Origin: JAFGJQ01 sp964586145
GTDB lineage: Bacteria; Planctomycetota; Phycisphaerae; UBA1845
Length of the DNA: 63,664 nt
Direction: 5' to 3'
Assembly (NCBI GenBank): GCA_964586145.1
Contig: CAZPHH010000017.1
Span: 1-63,664, forward strand
A model generated the notes under the pieces. It was not told the origin of the DNA, made no database searches, and saw nothing but the letters and a program-made list of their open reading frames with translations. Positions within the stretch are counted from its first letter, which is position 1. The number at the start of each line of letters is the position of its first letter. Below are positions 26,638 through 36,900 of this stretch, piece after piece. The translations under genes were made by a program, and so were the position numbers.

Positions 26638-27867
26638 ATGCACAGCCCACAGACATCCCTCACCCGCGCCCTGCTTCGCTGGTTCCGAGCGAATGCGCGA
26701 GACCTGCCCTGGCGGCGGACGCAGAATCCGTACCGTATCTGGGTCTCGGAGATCATGCTCCAGCAGACACGGGTGGAAACGGTGCTGCCGTATTACCGGC
26801 GGTTCCTGAAGGCCCTGCCGACTGTACGGCAATTGGCCGGCGCTCGCGAAGACACGGTGCTGAAATTGTGGGAGGGGCTGGGGTATTACAGCCGGGCCCG
26901 CAACCTGCACGCCGCGGCGCAAGTCATCCTCGCGCAACACAAGGGCCGGTTTCCCCGCTCGTACGAAGCGATCCTGCGGCTGCCGGGCATCGGCCGGTAC
27001 ACGGCCGGAGCCATCGCGAGCATTGCGTTCGGGCAGCGGACCGCCGTCGTGGACGGGAACGTCAAGCGTGTGCTCGCGCGGCTGTACGCGATCGAGGATG
27101 CGGTGGATGAGGCGGCCGTCGTGGAGCGGATGTGGGGCGTGGCCGAGGCCCTGGTGCCCGCGCGCCATCCGGGCGATTGGAACCAGGCCCTGATGGAACT
27201 CGGTGCTCGCATCTGCACGCCGCGGAGCCCGCAATGCGCTGTCTGTCCGGTGCGAAGCGCCTGCCGTGCCTTCCATGAGGGCCAGGTGGACGCCTTGCCT
27301 CGCCGCCGTCCGCGCAAGCCGGTGCCTCACTACGACGTCGTGGCCGGCGTGATTGAACGGAACGGACGCGTGCTGATTGGTCGGCGCCCGGTCAAGGGAC
27401 TGCTCGGCGGCCTGTGGGAGTTCCCTGGCGGCAAACGGGGGCCGGGCGAAACGGACGAGGAGGCCCTGTTCCGCGAGATTCACGAGGAGTTGGGACTGTC
27501 CGTTGTCGTCGAAGCGCCCATCGCCACCGTCGAACACGCTTACTCACACTTCGCGATCACGCTGCGTCTGTACCGCTGCGGCGTCCGCGGCGGTCGCGTG
27601 CGGCGCCGACACCACACGGCCGTGAGGTGGGTGACGCCGGGCGCCCTTCGGCGTTTCGCTTTCCCCGCCGCCAATTCCAAATGCATGGACCAGGTCAGCT
27701 CGCAGATGGCCGGAAGAAGGAAAACGTCTCGGTCCCGGCCGCGCAAGGGGCGAGCGCCGTCGCGCCCAGGGCCGGATGAAGGGCCTGTAGCAGGTCGGCC
27801 TGCCTCCGCCGGAAGCAGAACCAGACGCGGGACGACGTGTCCGCCTCATCGGCGTGAGAGAGGATGA
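26638..27867 (+). CDS. mutY: Adenine DNA glycosylase MutY with intact Nudix box
   Basis: The product removes adenine opposite 8-oxoguanine in base excision repair. The 409-residue protein has the helix-hairpin-helix glycosylase domain with catalytic Glu in LQQTRVETV and Asp in AVVDGNVKRVL. The 4Fe-4S ligands are arranged C-6-C-2-C-5-C in RICTPRSPQCAVCPVRSAC. The C-terminal MutT-like domain carries a complete Nudix signature, from GKRGPGE to REIHEELGL, which many MutY proteins have lost. After the fold ends near residue 350 there is a basic tail of about 60 residues with no family counterpart. This tail overlaps the 3' end of the opposite gene by 173 bases. The start at 26638 is set by homology (LLRWFRANARDLPWR). 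Confidence 0.93.
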   Translation: MHSPQTSLTRALLRWFRANARDLPWRRTQNPYRIWVSEIMLQQTRVETVLPYYRRFLKALPTVRQLAGAREDTVLKLWEGLGYYSRARNLHAAAQVILAQHKGRFPRSYEAILRLPGIGRYTAGAIASIAFGQRTAVVDGNVKRVLARLYAIEDAVDEAAVVERMWGVAEALVPARHPGDWNQALMELGARICTPRSPQCAVCPVRSACRAFHEGQVDALPRRRPRKPVPHYDVVAGVIERNGRVLIGRRPVKGLLGGLWEFPGGKRGPGETDEEALFREIHEELGLSVVVEAPIATVEHAYSHFAITLRLYRCGVRGGRVRRRHHTAVRWVTPGALRRFAFPAANSKCMDQVSSQMAGRRKTSRSRPRKGRAPSRPGPDEGPVAGRPASAGSRTRRGTTCPPHRRERG

Positions 27868-28600
27868 CCGAGTCCTGATCGCCCAGGCGTTCAACCAGGA
27901 AAGCTGCGTCGACGGTGTGGCGGCGGTCTCCCAGCAGGGCCACGCGGTACATCTTGCGTTCGTATACCGGCTCGTCCACCACGCGCACGGGCGTACCGTC
28001 GTCATGACACAAGGCCAGGGCGCAGCGCAGTCCGTCGTTGGCCCGGCAGATTTGCATGGCCTCCGCGTCCTCCACATCGTCGAAGAAGGAAACCAGCAAC
28101 CGCCGGCCCGTGCGCAGGTCCCGTCGAATCACCGGACCCCAGACGGGGTTCCGCAGGGTCTGCATCAGACCGTTCGGCAGGCATTCGGAGAGCCGCGTCA
28201 GTCGGTCATTCGTCCGCTGGACAATGGCCCCCACGTGGTCGGGCCGTTCCTCCACGCGCAGCGGACCCGGCTCGATCAGGTAGTTGCAGACAAAGCTGCG
28301 ACAAACCTCCGGAAGGTCCGTGGTCCAGCGCGAACAGCCGGTGTCACTCACGTGCGGGCAGGTCTCGCCCCGGGGAACAATCAGGTCCGGCTTGTTGATG
28401 CGCAGGGCCGGCCCGCAGCACGCCTGGCACCCGTCACAACTGCGGCGCTTGGCCGTGCGACTCGGCCCGCATATCGGCGCCGTCGCCATGCCGTCCGGCC
28501 ACCGGCGTGTCCGCGGGAGCGTGTCCTCCCGCCTGGCATGGCAGTGCTTGAATTTCTTCCCGCTGCCGCACGGGCAGGGGTCGTTCCGGCCGATCCGCAT
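27695..28600 (-). CDS. SEC-C motif and YkgJ-type cysteine cluster protein
   Basis: The product has 301 residues. The N-terminus is a SEC-C zinc motif (NDPCPCGSGKKFKHCH). A cysteine cluster of the YkgJ type follows (CDGCQACCG...CPHVSDTGC...CRSFVC), likely to bind zinc or an Fe-S cluster. The remaining 180 residues contain no clear catalytic motif. YkgJ-like proteins are poorly understood. AGGAGA precedes the ATG. The gene converges with mutY, and the last 173 bases of the two frames overlap; either the MutY tail or this C-terminus may be longer than the ancestral form. Confidence 0.82.
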   Translation of the reverse strand: MRIGRNDPCPCGSGKKFKHCHARREDTLPRTRRWPDGMATAPICGPSRTAKRRSCDGCQACCGPALRINKPDLIVPRGETCPHVSDTGCSRWTTDLPEVCRSFVCNYLIEPGPLRVEERPDHVGAIVQRTNDRLTRLSECLPNGLMQTLRNPVWGPVIRRDLRTGRRLLVSFFDDVEDAEAMQICRANDGLRCALALCHDDGTPVRVVDEPVYERKMYRVALLGDRRHTVDAAFLVERLGDQDSVILSHADEADTSSRVWFCFRRRQADLLQALHPALGATALAPCAAGTETFSFFRPSAS

Positions 28601-29006
28601 GCGCCGGTCTCCTGGTAGCCGAACCGCCGCGACATGGCGTCAGAGGGAGAACCGCGACCACGATCTGTATCGGCGTTTTCATTCGCACGGTTGTCCTTGT
28701 GCCGGTCCAGGGGCGCCTGATGCATCGAGTCACAAAGCCGCCCCAGCCATGCATTTCGGACGTTCGCCATCGTATTCGTGGCGTTGGATGCCATTGGGCA
28801 GGCCGCCGGTGGATTCATCCTCCGTCCGAGAACCGCGTCAGGGTCCTCTCGGCGTCGACAGCGGGAATACAGCGAATGACCCAGCGGCTGGAGAGGGTCT
28901 CAGCCGTCCCGGAGCAGAACCCGGTCGTTCCCGCAGCGGGCACGTCCACGGCGTGCCGGCCCCCGGCGGGAAGCCCGTGCGCATTGTCCGGTGCGTGTCG
29001 CGTTCG
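28601..29006. other. Intergenic region without a recognisable gene
   Basis: This is 406 bases between the SEC-C gene and the GH130 stop. It follows the 3' end of the GH130 gene and precedes the SEC-C gene. Short frames exist on the minus strand, but none has a ribosome site or family resemblance. Confidence 0.4.
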
Positions 29007-30017
29007 CTAGGCAGGGCACGAGAGCAGATGAGACAGAAGCTCCTGCAGCGGGCAGGTGGCGAGGGCCACGTATCGATCCGCGGCCCCGTAATAAACGAAC
29101 AGCGTGCCGTCGATGACGACTTTTCCGCAGGGGAAAATGCAGCCCTCGTAGGGGCCGTCGAGCTCGTATTCCGCTTCGGGCTGGATGATCCAGTCGGGCG
29201 TGCGGTGCAACAGTCTCGTCGGGTCTTGCGCATCCAGCAGCATGGCCCCCAGGCGATAGTGTTTGTCATCGCCCACGGCATGATAGAGGGTCAGCCAGCC
29301 GTGTTTCGTCTTGAGCGGCGGCGTGTTGCCGCCGATCTTGCGTTCCCAGTCGTACTTCGCCTTGGCGAGCAGCCGGCTCGGCTCCATTCTCAGCAGATCG
29401 TCCCCGGTGGCAACCCAGATGGCGGGAAACTCCGTGCCGTACTCGGGGCCGGTCCAGGCCATCGGCCGGTGCAGCATCACGTACTTGCCGCCGACTTTCT
29501 CCGGGAAGAGGATCACGTCGCGGTCGTCGATGGTCGGGTCGGTCAGGCGGCCGGCGCGGATGTACGTCTGGAAATCCCGCGTCAGCAGCAGCCCGGTGCT
29601 CGTGCTGTTCTGCCTCAGCACGCGGGGAAAGTCCGGCGGGCACGTCGGCGCCTTGAATCGGGCCTTGTCGTTTCGCCAGTACTCTCCCGGCGGAAAGAAG
29701 CGTGCCGCGTACGTGATGAAGAAGTACTCCCCCATCTTGACGATGCGGGGGTCTTCCACGCAGCCCGCGTCAAACCCGTCCTTGCTCGGGGAGAACGCCG
29801 GCTTCTCGAAGCGTTCGAAGGTGTACCCGTCCCGGCTGATCGCCCGGGCCAGGTGGATGACGTGCTCGGGGTCGTCGCCCGCCGCCCGGTAGAGAAGCGT
29901 CACCTCGCGCCGGGGCGCGTCGTACCACGCCCCGGGGTTGGTCGTCACCCGGCATTCCCAGGCGTGGTTGGGGTTGGGGGCAATGATGGGGTTCTTCTCG
30001 TACCGAGTCAGCTTCAT
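29007..30017 (-). CDS. GH130 family glycoside phosphorylase (beta-mannoside type)
   Basis: The product is a 336-residue cytoplasmic enzyme. GH130 phosphorylases split beta-mannosidic bonds with phosphate to give mannose 1-phosphate. The five-bladed propeller is recognised from LTRYEKNPIIAPNPNHAWE, the catalytic-Asp block GCVEDPRIVK, and the later HRPMAWTGPEYG, WERKIGGNTPPLKTKHGWLTLYHAV and EGCIFPCG blocks. The lack of a signal peptide fits intracellular phosphorolysis after import. Its ATG overlaps the symporter stop as TGATG, so the two are translationally coupled. Exact linkage specificity is not predictable from these motifs. Confidence 0.9.
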   Translation of the reverse strand: MKLTRYEKNPIIAPNPNHAWECRVTTNPGAWYDAPRREVTLLYRAAGDDPEHVIHLARAISRDGYTFERFEKPAFSPSKDGFDAGCVEDPRIVKMGEYFFITYAARFFPPGEYWRNDKARFKAPTCPPDFPRVLRQNSTSTGLLLTRDFQTYIRAGRLTDPTIDDRDVILFPEKVGGKYVMLHRPMAWTGPEYGTEFPAIWVATGDDLLRMEPSRLLAKAKYDWERKIGGNTPPLKTKHGWLTLYHAVGDDKHYRLGAMLLDAQDPTRLLHRTPDWIIQPEAEYELDGPYEGCIFPCGKVVIDGTLFVYYGAADRYVALATCPLQELLSHLLSCPA

Positions 30018-32044
30018 CAGTCGGCTCTACCTGGGTCTGGACACTGGGCGTCAGCCTGGCGGCGCCCATCGGGGGAGTCCGCCGTCTCACTCTGCGACGG
30101 CAGGTTCTTGTACCAGAATCTATACATACCCGCCAGACTGGTCAAGAACAGCACCAGGGTAACCCCAAACGCTTGGTATTGCTTGAGGATCAGTTGCATG
30201 GGCAGCAGGTACATCGTCACCATCCAGACAAACGCGCAGGGCAGGGCCAGGTAGTCGTTCAGATGCTCGATTTCCATGGCCTGCCGGGCCTTCTGCGACA
30301 GCGTGTTCCTGAGCGGCCCCCAGAATCCGAAGGGGCGCGTCTTCTTGTAGAAATTCTCCAGCACCTCCGGCCGGCAGGGCGGGCCCAGGTACGTCCCCAC
30401 AATCGCGCACAATAGACTGATCGGCGTAAGGATCAGGAACTGGGTCACCTCGCTCAAATCCACGTAGAATGTGTCGATCACCAGGACGACGATGGCGGCG
30501 AGAAGCCCGCCGGCCATACCCGCCGCATACCCGGCGCCGTTGAAGCGCCACCAGTAGAACCGCAGCAGCAGGGGCATGCCGATGCCGGACCACAGCCCCA
30601 TGGTGATCCAGCCCCAAATCGTGTTGATGTTTCGCGTGAAATACGCCAGCACAAACGCAACCGCCACGACGATCGCGCAGAACCCGTACGTGACCGTCAG
30701 CAGCTCGCGGTTCCTGGCGGCGGGCCGGAAGTAACGGCGGTAGATGTCGTTGGTGAACATGGCGGAGGACTTGTTCATGGTCATGTCGAACGTGGACATG
30801 CAAGCCGCAATCAGCGTGACCAGAATCAAACCCCGGAACCCGCTGGGGAGCTTGTAGAGCAGCACGGACGGCATGATGCGTTCCGCATTGACGGTTCCGA
30901 CGTAGCTCAGCAGGTCCAGCTTCTGGTCCCAGTTCCCGCCAAACAGGCCCTGAAGGCCCGACACCAGTTCGGCCGGGTAGTTCCCCGGGCCCTGCTTGAT
31001 CTGCGCCAGCACCTCCCGCCACTGCGGTTCGTCCACCACCACGTGTTCCTTGATCAGAGCGGCGGCCTGTGTCAGCACATCCTGGTCGGGAAAGTAGTCC
31101 TGCACCAGGTAAAGACCCAGAATGGCGTAGCAAATCATCATCGGCCAGCGGAACGTCATCAGGACCGCCCACAGGCACGACAGCTTGCCGCATTCCCGCT
31201 CGTTCCGGGCGGCGAAGAACTGCGGTTCGTGGCCCGTGCCGAAACCCCCGATGATCAGCTTGTTGAGCACCAGGAAGAACATGGTGTACAGCAGCAGTTG
31301 CTCATACTGTTCGTACCCCTTGGGCATGGCGGCTTGCGTCTGCGGAAACGACGTCGTCCAGTTCGCCATGCCGGACACTCTTTCCGCCACGGCGGCGAAG
31401 CTGTCGGCATCCGGCACCCGGGTCACCGCCAGCACGATGACCACGCCCACGCCCACCAGCATCAGGCCGCACTGGAACAGGTCCGAGTAGACGACGCCGT
31501 ACAGGCCGGACATCGCGGTGTACACCGTGGCCACTCCCAGCAGAATCAGAGCACACTGGGACGGCGGCAGCGGGATAAACAGCGACAGAAACTGGCCGAC
31601 GCCGACGGCCATGTACGTGAGCATGGCGATCGTGAACGTAATGAAGGACAGGGCGGTCGCAATGCGGGCGAAATCCGCCGTCCGCCCCTGGCCGAAGCGG
31701 AACGACATCCATTCGGCCACCGTCATGCAGCCGGAGCGGCGATGCCATTTTCCCGTCCAGATCATCTGGCAGATCAGGGCCAGCGACAGGCCGCCACGGA
31801 ACTCGATGAACAGCCCCCGCGGCCCGAGCAGGTACAGAAGCGAAACGATGAGCATCGTGCCCGCAATGTCCAGCGAGTAGCCCATGCCGGACACGCCCAG
31901 CATCCACCACGGCAGTTGCCGGCCCGCAAGGAAGTACGATTCCATGCTCTGCGAGGCGAGCTTGCGCAAATAGAAGGCAAGCGCAATCAGCGCGGCGAAG
32001 TAGACGAGAATGATTCCGTAGTCCAGGTTGCTGAGATACTCCAC
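30017..32044 (-). CDS. Sodium/solute symporter (SSS family)
   Basis: The product is a 675-residue inner-membrane protein with about 14 hydrophobic segments. The SSS hallmark appears as SMESYFLAGRQLPWWMLGVSGMGYSLDIAG, followed by MTVAEWMSFRFG and the TAMSGLYGVVYSDLFQ block. The last 100 residues extend beyond the core with two more segments. The cargo is probably a sugar or short oligosaccharide released by the secreted glycosidase encoded just upstream (32084-33712). The GTG at 32044 (reading VEYLSNLDYG) is preferred to an in-frame ATG 36 bases earlier, which lies in the intergenic gap; the ribosome site is weak for either. Confidence 0.88.
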   Translation of the reverse strand: MEYLSNLDYGIILVYFAALIALAFYLRKLASQSMESYFLAGRQLPWWMLGVSGMGYSLDIAGTMLIVSLLYLLGPRGLFIEFRGGLSLALICQMIWTGKWHRRSGCMTVAEWMSFRFGQGRTADFARIATALSFITFTIAMLTYMAVGVGQFLSLFIPLPPSQCALILLGVATVYTAMSGLYGVVYSDLFQCGLMLVGVGVVIVLAVTRVPDADSFAAVAERVSGMANWTTSFPQTQAAMPKGYEQYEQLLLYTMFFLVLNKLIIGGFGTGHEPQFFAARNERECGKLSCLWAVLMTFRWPMMICYAILGLYLVQDYFPDQDVLTQAAALIKEHVVVDEPQWREVLAQIKQGPGNYPAELVSGLQGLFGGNWDQKLDLLSYVGTVNAERIMPSVLLYKLPSGFRGLILVTLIAACMSTFDMTMNKSSAMFTNDIYRRYFRPAARNRELLTVTYGFCAIVVAVAFVLAYFTRNINTIWGWITMGLWSGIGMPLLLRFYWWRFNGAGYAAGMAGGLLAAIVVLVIDTFYVDLSEVTQFLILTPISLLCAIVGTYLGPPCRPEVLENFYKKTRPFGFWGPLRNTLSQKARQAMEIEHLNDYLALPCAFVWMVTMYLLPMQLILKQYQAFGVTLVLFLTSLAGMYRFWYKNLPSQSETADSPDGRRQADAQCPDPGRAD

Positions 32045-32083
32045 CGCAAGTCTCGCTCTAGGGGGCCAGGCGGCCGCCACCGG

Positions 32084-33712
32084 TCACGTGCCGGAATTCG
32101 GCGACCGCTTCTGTGATTTCACACCTCTGTCCAGCGGGACCGGGTCCCCGTGCTCGAGGGTGGTCAGGATCAGGACCCCCTTGGACGGCAGACTCACCGC
32201 AACCCCGCCCTTGAGGTCCACATCCTGCAAGGTCCGGGAGGATTGCGGGAAGATGTCCCGGCCCTCCTCGTCCACCACCCGCGGCCAGGAATCCACCACG
32301 TCGTCGCCGTCGGCGTCGAAGTACTCGTACACGCCCAGCGTCGCCCGGCCGGCCGCTCGAGGCACACGGATCTTCAGGTGCCGCCGCCACGGCGAATTGT
32401 TCACCACCGCGAACGACAGGTGAAAGCCGTCCCGCGCCGGAATGCGGGCGGCGGCCACCCGCAGGTCCGGAATGCCGGTTGCGTCGGTCTCCAGCGTCTG
32501 GCAGCCGGGCGGGAAGGTCCGCGATAGCACCGCCCACGGGAAGAACCAGGGCCGCATGTTCTCGTCCTCGGGCATGCCGTGCTCGGCGCCCAGGATGCTC
32601 CAGAACCCCCAGACCTTCCGCCGTTCATAGGCAGTGGCCGGCCGTTCGTCGGACAGGGCATTCATGGACTCCCCGCCATCGCCGAGAAAATGCATCGAAT
32701 CGTCCAGGTACCACGCGATGAAGCCGGACATGCCGCCCCGAATCATCTGAATGGCCGCATCCGCCATGGAAACGCCGTACCAGAACTTGTACACGTTGGG
32801 CTGCTGGTCCTTCTCGGTCTTGCCGTCGGCCAGCCCGACCTCGCCGAGAATCAGACGCTTGCCCGGATCTCGCCGGTGAATCTGCCGAAGCTGTTCACGC
32901 GTGTAGAGCTCCGGCAGGCCCCGTTCGACCTCCAGGGCCAGCAGATACCAGTGCTCGTCATAGATGCCCGTCAACTCGCGCAGGGCCTCGTACCGCAGGC
33001 AACGGGTGGTAAACGACCGGTCGCCGTCCGGCGCGGCAATCGTGATCTTATCGAGAAGCCCCCTCCGTTTGAACTCACGCTGCAGGCCGGTGATCGCCGC
33101 GTACCACTCGTTCCAGGTTACGCCCGTCCACGAACCGTGCGGCTCGTTGATGATGTTGTAGTACTTCAGGCATGTGTACCCCTTGCGGTGGATCATGTGC
33201 TCGACGAAGTCGGCGATGATTCTCGTCCACCTCGGATCGTCGGTGGCCAGGTCCAGGTCCCGGCCGTTGGGTCGGCCCCATTCCCCAATCATCACCACCG
33301 TGTTGTTCCGCTGACACCAGTCCAGAAGCCGATACAGCTTCTCCATGAAGGCCGTGTCCCAGGTGTAGATGGGCTCGCCCTGGGCGTCGAAGCCCTGGCA
33401 ATACCAGAACGCGTCCAGCATCACGCGGGTCAGCGGAAGCCGCATGAACTCCAGCCGCCGGAAGATTTTCTGCCAGTCTTCCTCCGAGATGTCCCACCAG
33501 GGATAGGCGCTCCACTCGACACCCACTCCCAGGAAACCGTCGACCAGGACCTCCGTCGCGTGGACCTCCACCGTGGCGTCCAGCCGGACCGGCTCGGCCG
33601 CACGGGGTTCGGACGAGTCCCCGGCTGCGGGCGGTTTCTCGGCCGCCGATCCGCAGGCCGTCGTCACCAGAACCACCACGGCTGCACACCACTTGAGGGT
33701 AGACGGTCGCAT
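32084..33712 (-). CDS. Clan GH-A glycosidase lipoprotein (GH5-like)
   Basis: The product has 542 residues. The signal peptide ends in a lipobox (VTTAC, Cys20), so the enzyme is a lipoprotein. A TIM barrel follows with the acid/base Glu in YYNIINEPHGSW and the nucleophile Glu in RLILGEVGLADG, the GH5/GH39-like clan A arrangement. A C-terminal domain of about 120 residues (LHLSFAVVNN-type beta strands) follows the barrel. The likely task is to cut an external beta-glycan; mannan is suggested by the GH130 gene in the same operon. GGAGAG precedes the ATG. The symporter starts 39 bases after its stop. Confidence 0.85.
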   Translation of the reverse strand: MRPSTLKWCAAVVVLVTTACGSAAEKPPAAGDSSEPRAAEPVRLDATVEVHATEVLVDGFLGVGVEWSAYPWWDISEEDWQKIFRRLEFMRLPLTRVMLDAFWYCQGFDAQGEPIYTWDTAFMEKLYRLLDWCQRNNTVVMIGEWGRPNGRDLDLATDDPRWTRIIADFVEHMIHRKGYTCLKYYNIINEPHGSWTGVTWNEWYAAITGLQREFKRRGLLDKITIAAPDGDRSFTTRCLRYEALRELTGIYDEHWYLLALEVERGLPELYTREQLRQIHRRDPGKRLILGEVGLADGKTEKDQQPNVYKFWYGVSMADAAIQMIRGGMSGFIAWYLDDSMHFLGDGGESMNALSDERPATAYERRKVWGFWSILGAEHGMPEDENMRPWFFPWAVLSRTFPPGCQTLETDATGIPDLRVAAARIPARDGFHLSFAVVNNSPWRRHLKIRVPRAAGRATLGVYEYFDADGDDVVDSWPRVVDEEGRDIFPQSSRTLQDVDLKGGVAVSLPSKGVLILTTLEHGDPVPLDRGVKSQKRSPNSGT

Positions 33713-33967
33713 GACAGGCTCTCCAGGTTCGCTTCTCGTCGTCCGATTCGTGAACGGGCATTGATGCGATGCAGGCCCGCGTGCAGCCCGAGGGCACCGT
33801 TCACGCTCTGCTGTCGTGAGCCCCGTCCGCGTCCTGCGCGATCCGCCTTCCGCCAGACAAACGGTGCGGCCCCGGCGCCCCACCCCTTTGCCGGCGCCGC
33901 GTTCACGGCTCCGCGGGGCGAGACACCGGCGCCGCACGAATACGGCATCGCTGATGCACAGCTCCGC

Positions 33968-36900
33968 TTACTGGGGGCCGGTGAAGAACTCGCTCAACAA
34001 GACGTAGTCAGCCAGATCCACGTCCCCGTCACCGTCCGCGTCGGCGCATTCACAGCCCGGGGCCACGCCGCCGCCTTCGCCGCTGAAACAGGCCTGCAGC
34101 ACTGCAAACTCCAGCAGGTCCAGGTCGCCATCCGCATCACAGGACCGAGGAATCGGCGTGTATCGCAGGTTGTCAATGACCAGCGAACCGCTGTCGCCCC
34201 ACGAATGCACGCCGTTCTGCATCGTCAACGTGACGCCATAGGCGTCCAGCCCTGACAGCAGGCCCGGCGTCGGACCGACCACGGTGTCAAAGTTCTCCGA
34301 GATCACCGTTCCGGTCGGATCGATGATGGACAGGTTGTCGAAGTAGACCGTGGCCCCCTTGCCCCAATCCGGCGCGCGAGCTCCGAAAACGATGATGGTC
34401 GCCGTGTAGGTCGGGGACGTCGTGCTGAACCCGGCCTCCGCGGAGAAGGTGTTCAGCGTTCCGCCCAGCGTTTGATAATTGCCGGTTACGGCTGAACTGT
34501 CGCGGGAGATTCGCTTGCCGTTCTGGTCTTCGAGCCGGATCGTGACCGCGCCCGGCGTCTCCCCGGCGCCCGGATCCCAGACGCCCTTGATATCGACGGT
34601 GAAGGACACCTGGCTGAGGTTGCTCATGTTGATCTCAAGGAACGGCCAGGCCACGCCGACCCAGTACCAGCTTCCGGACGGCGAATTGAAGCCCTTTCCG
34701 GTGAACACGCCGCCGCCGCTGCCGCCGACACCGCAGTCGGTGCATCCTTGTGCCGAGGCCGTCTGCATGGACGCCCCCCATCCGAACCCGGCGAAGGCCG
34801 TCTCCCCTTCGATCCCGGCATCCCAGTTGTAGGAGTGGTATCCCCACTCCGGGAAGAACTGGCCACCGCACGGCGCCCAGGTGGAGGAACCTTCAGACAA
34901 AAGCCCTCCGACGGACTGGAACGTGCCGTCCGCCGTCTGTGCAAACGTGACCCGGCCCGCCTCCTCCAGCTTGGGGGTGGGAGACGCGGACAGATACACG
35001 TCGTCAATCGTCAATACGCCGCCCCAGTTGCCGTCGCCGGGGACGCCGAGGCCGATGAAGACGATCGAGACACGGTAGTTCAGGTTCGTGTCGATGTCGA
35101 ATACGCCGTTGCCGTAGCCCGAGGCCCCACTGGCGTTCGCTTCGGACAGCAGGCCGCCGACGCTCTGATACGTGCCGTCATACGTCTGCTCGAAGCCGAT
35201 CCAGTCGCCTTCGGGATCTTCCAGTCTCAGGACGTACTGGGCCGGTGTCTGCAGCCACGCCGGGTTCCACGTGCCCTTGACGTTCGCCGTCAGGGTCACC
35301 TCGGAAAGGTCCGTCGACCCGAGGGCCTGATTACGCCACGCCGTGCCGGCGTACCAGTAACCCGTCGACTTCGGCCAGACATCCAGCACTTCGATTTGCA
35401 TGCAACCCCCGTCGTCACCGTATCCGCCGGTGGTCAGGGCACGCGCCCAGACGCCGCCGGTGTTCGTGATGGTCGCGTTGGAGCTGCCGAAGAAGACCTC
35501 GTTGTATTGGATCGCAGAGTGCCAATCCACGGCACTTCCGCTGGCATCGCCGGGTCCGGCCAACAGCCGCGAATAGTCGACGGTGATGCCGTCAAAACCC
35601 TCGTCCACGTTCGGGATGGCGGTGAAGCCCTGCAGACTCAGTGCGTAGTGCCCGCCGACCGTGTTGCCCTTCACATCCGCCGTCAGCATCAGGTATCGAG
35701 GGTCAATGACGCTGGTGGCGGGCAGGTTCAACCAGGCCAGCGAGCCGCCGAAGCTGCTGCCGTCCGGGCGATCGTTGGTGAGCGTCAGGTTGTCCACCGT
35801 CAGGGTCCCGCCGGTACCCCAGGTGGGGCTCCGGTTCGGGTCAAAGAGCACCATCACCTTCAGCGTCTCGGAGCCGAGGTTGAACACGCCGTTGGTGGGC
35901 ACGTCCAGCCAGTTCTTCTCGATCGCCTCGTCCAGCGTGCCGCCCAGCGTGATCCAAGTGCCGTCGGCCGGGTCCTGGGACTCGAACACCAGCCGGTTGC
36001 CATTGCTGTCCTCGACGCGGAGCTGGTAGTGCCCGTACACCTCGCCGGAGCCCGTGTCCGCATCGCCCTTGATGTCGGCAGTCAGGCTGTAGTCGCCCAG
36101 ATCAAAGGCCGGAGGGCCGGAGATCACTTCGAAGGAAACGGTGTCGAACAGGGCGGCGCCGCCTTGGGCGGACGGCTTGACGAGCCGCAACGAGGCCCGC
36201 ACGCTCACGGTACCGGCGGGGGCCGTCGCTTGAATCGGCGTGTTGTCAATCCAAACGTCCAGCGGAGACGCCCCGTCCAGAATCACCGCACTCTCGGAGG
36301 CGATGGGCTCCGGGTTGAGACCGTCGTAAAACTCGATCCGCATCTCGGCGTATTTGTCGGTGCCGTAGATCGAGTCACCCGTGACGTGCTTCGTCCAGCA
36401 GTCCAGCTCCCACGTCTGACCCGGCTCGGCGCGCAGCGTCTGGGCCACGCCCGAGGAGTCCATCCCCGGGGCCTGGCCCCAGACCTTCAGGTACTGGTCG
36501 CCCGACTGGGCGCCGGCGGAGCTGCCGATCAGCACGCTAGGATAGCTGCCGCTCGTGTCGGCCCACACGTCCCAGCCGTAGATGACGTCCCACCCGCCCA
36601 GTTCAAACCCCGGGTTGGTCAGAGCGCCCGAACCGCCGGGAAAACCGGCGATCGGCCAGGACAGTCCGGCGTACCAGCTTCCACCGTTGAGGACCACGTC
36701 AGTCACGTCGATCTGTCCGGCGCCGGTTCCGCCCACGCCGCCGGTGGTCAGCCCCTGGGCCGATGCTTCTCCATTGAGGACCGCTCCGCTTCGGGTTACG
36801 CAGAAGGCGTGCTCGCCTTCGATGCCGGAGTCCCAACTCGTGGTCGATCCGGTCCGGTTGGGCGTGACGCCGTCCCCAACGAGGAACGGCCCGCCGCCGA

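Noticed and set aside
28284..30254. Long plus-strand open frame opposite the GH130 and symporter genes
   Set aside because: Both opposing genes have clear family motifs; the plus frame is a high-GC antisense shadow.
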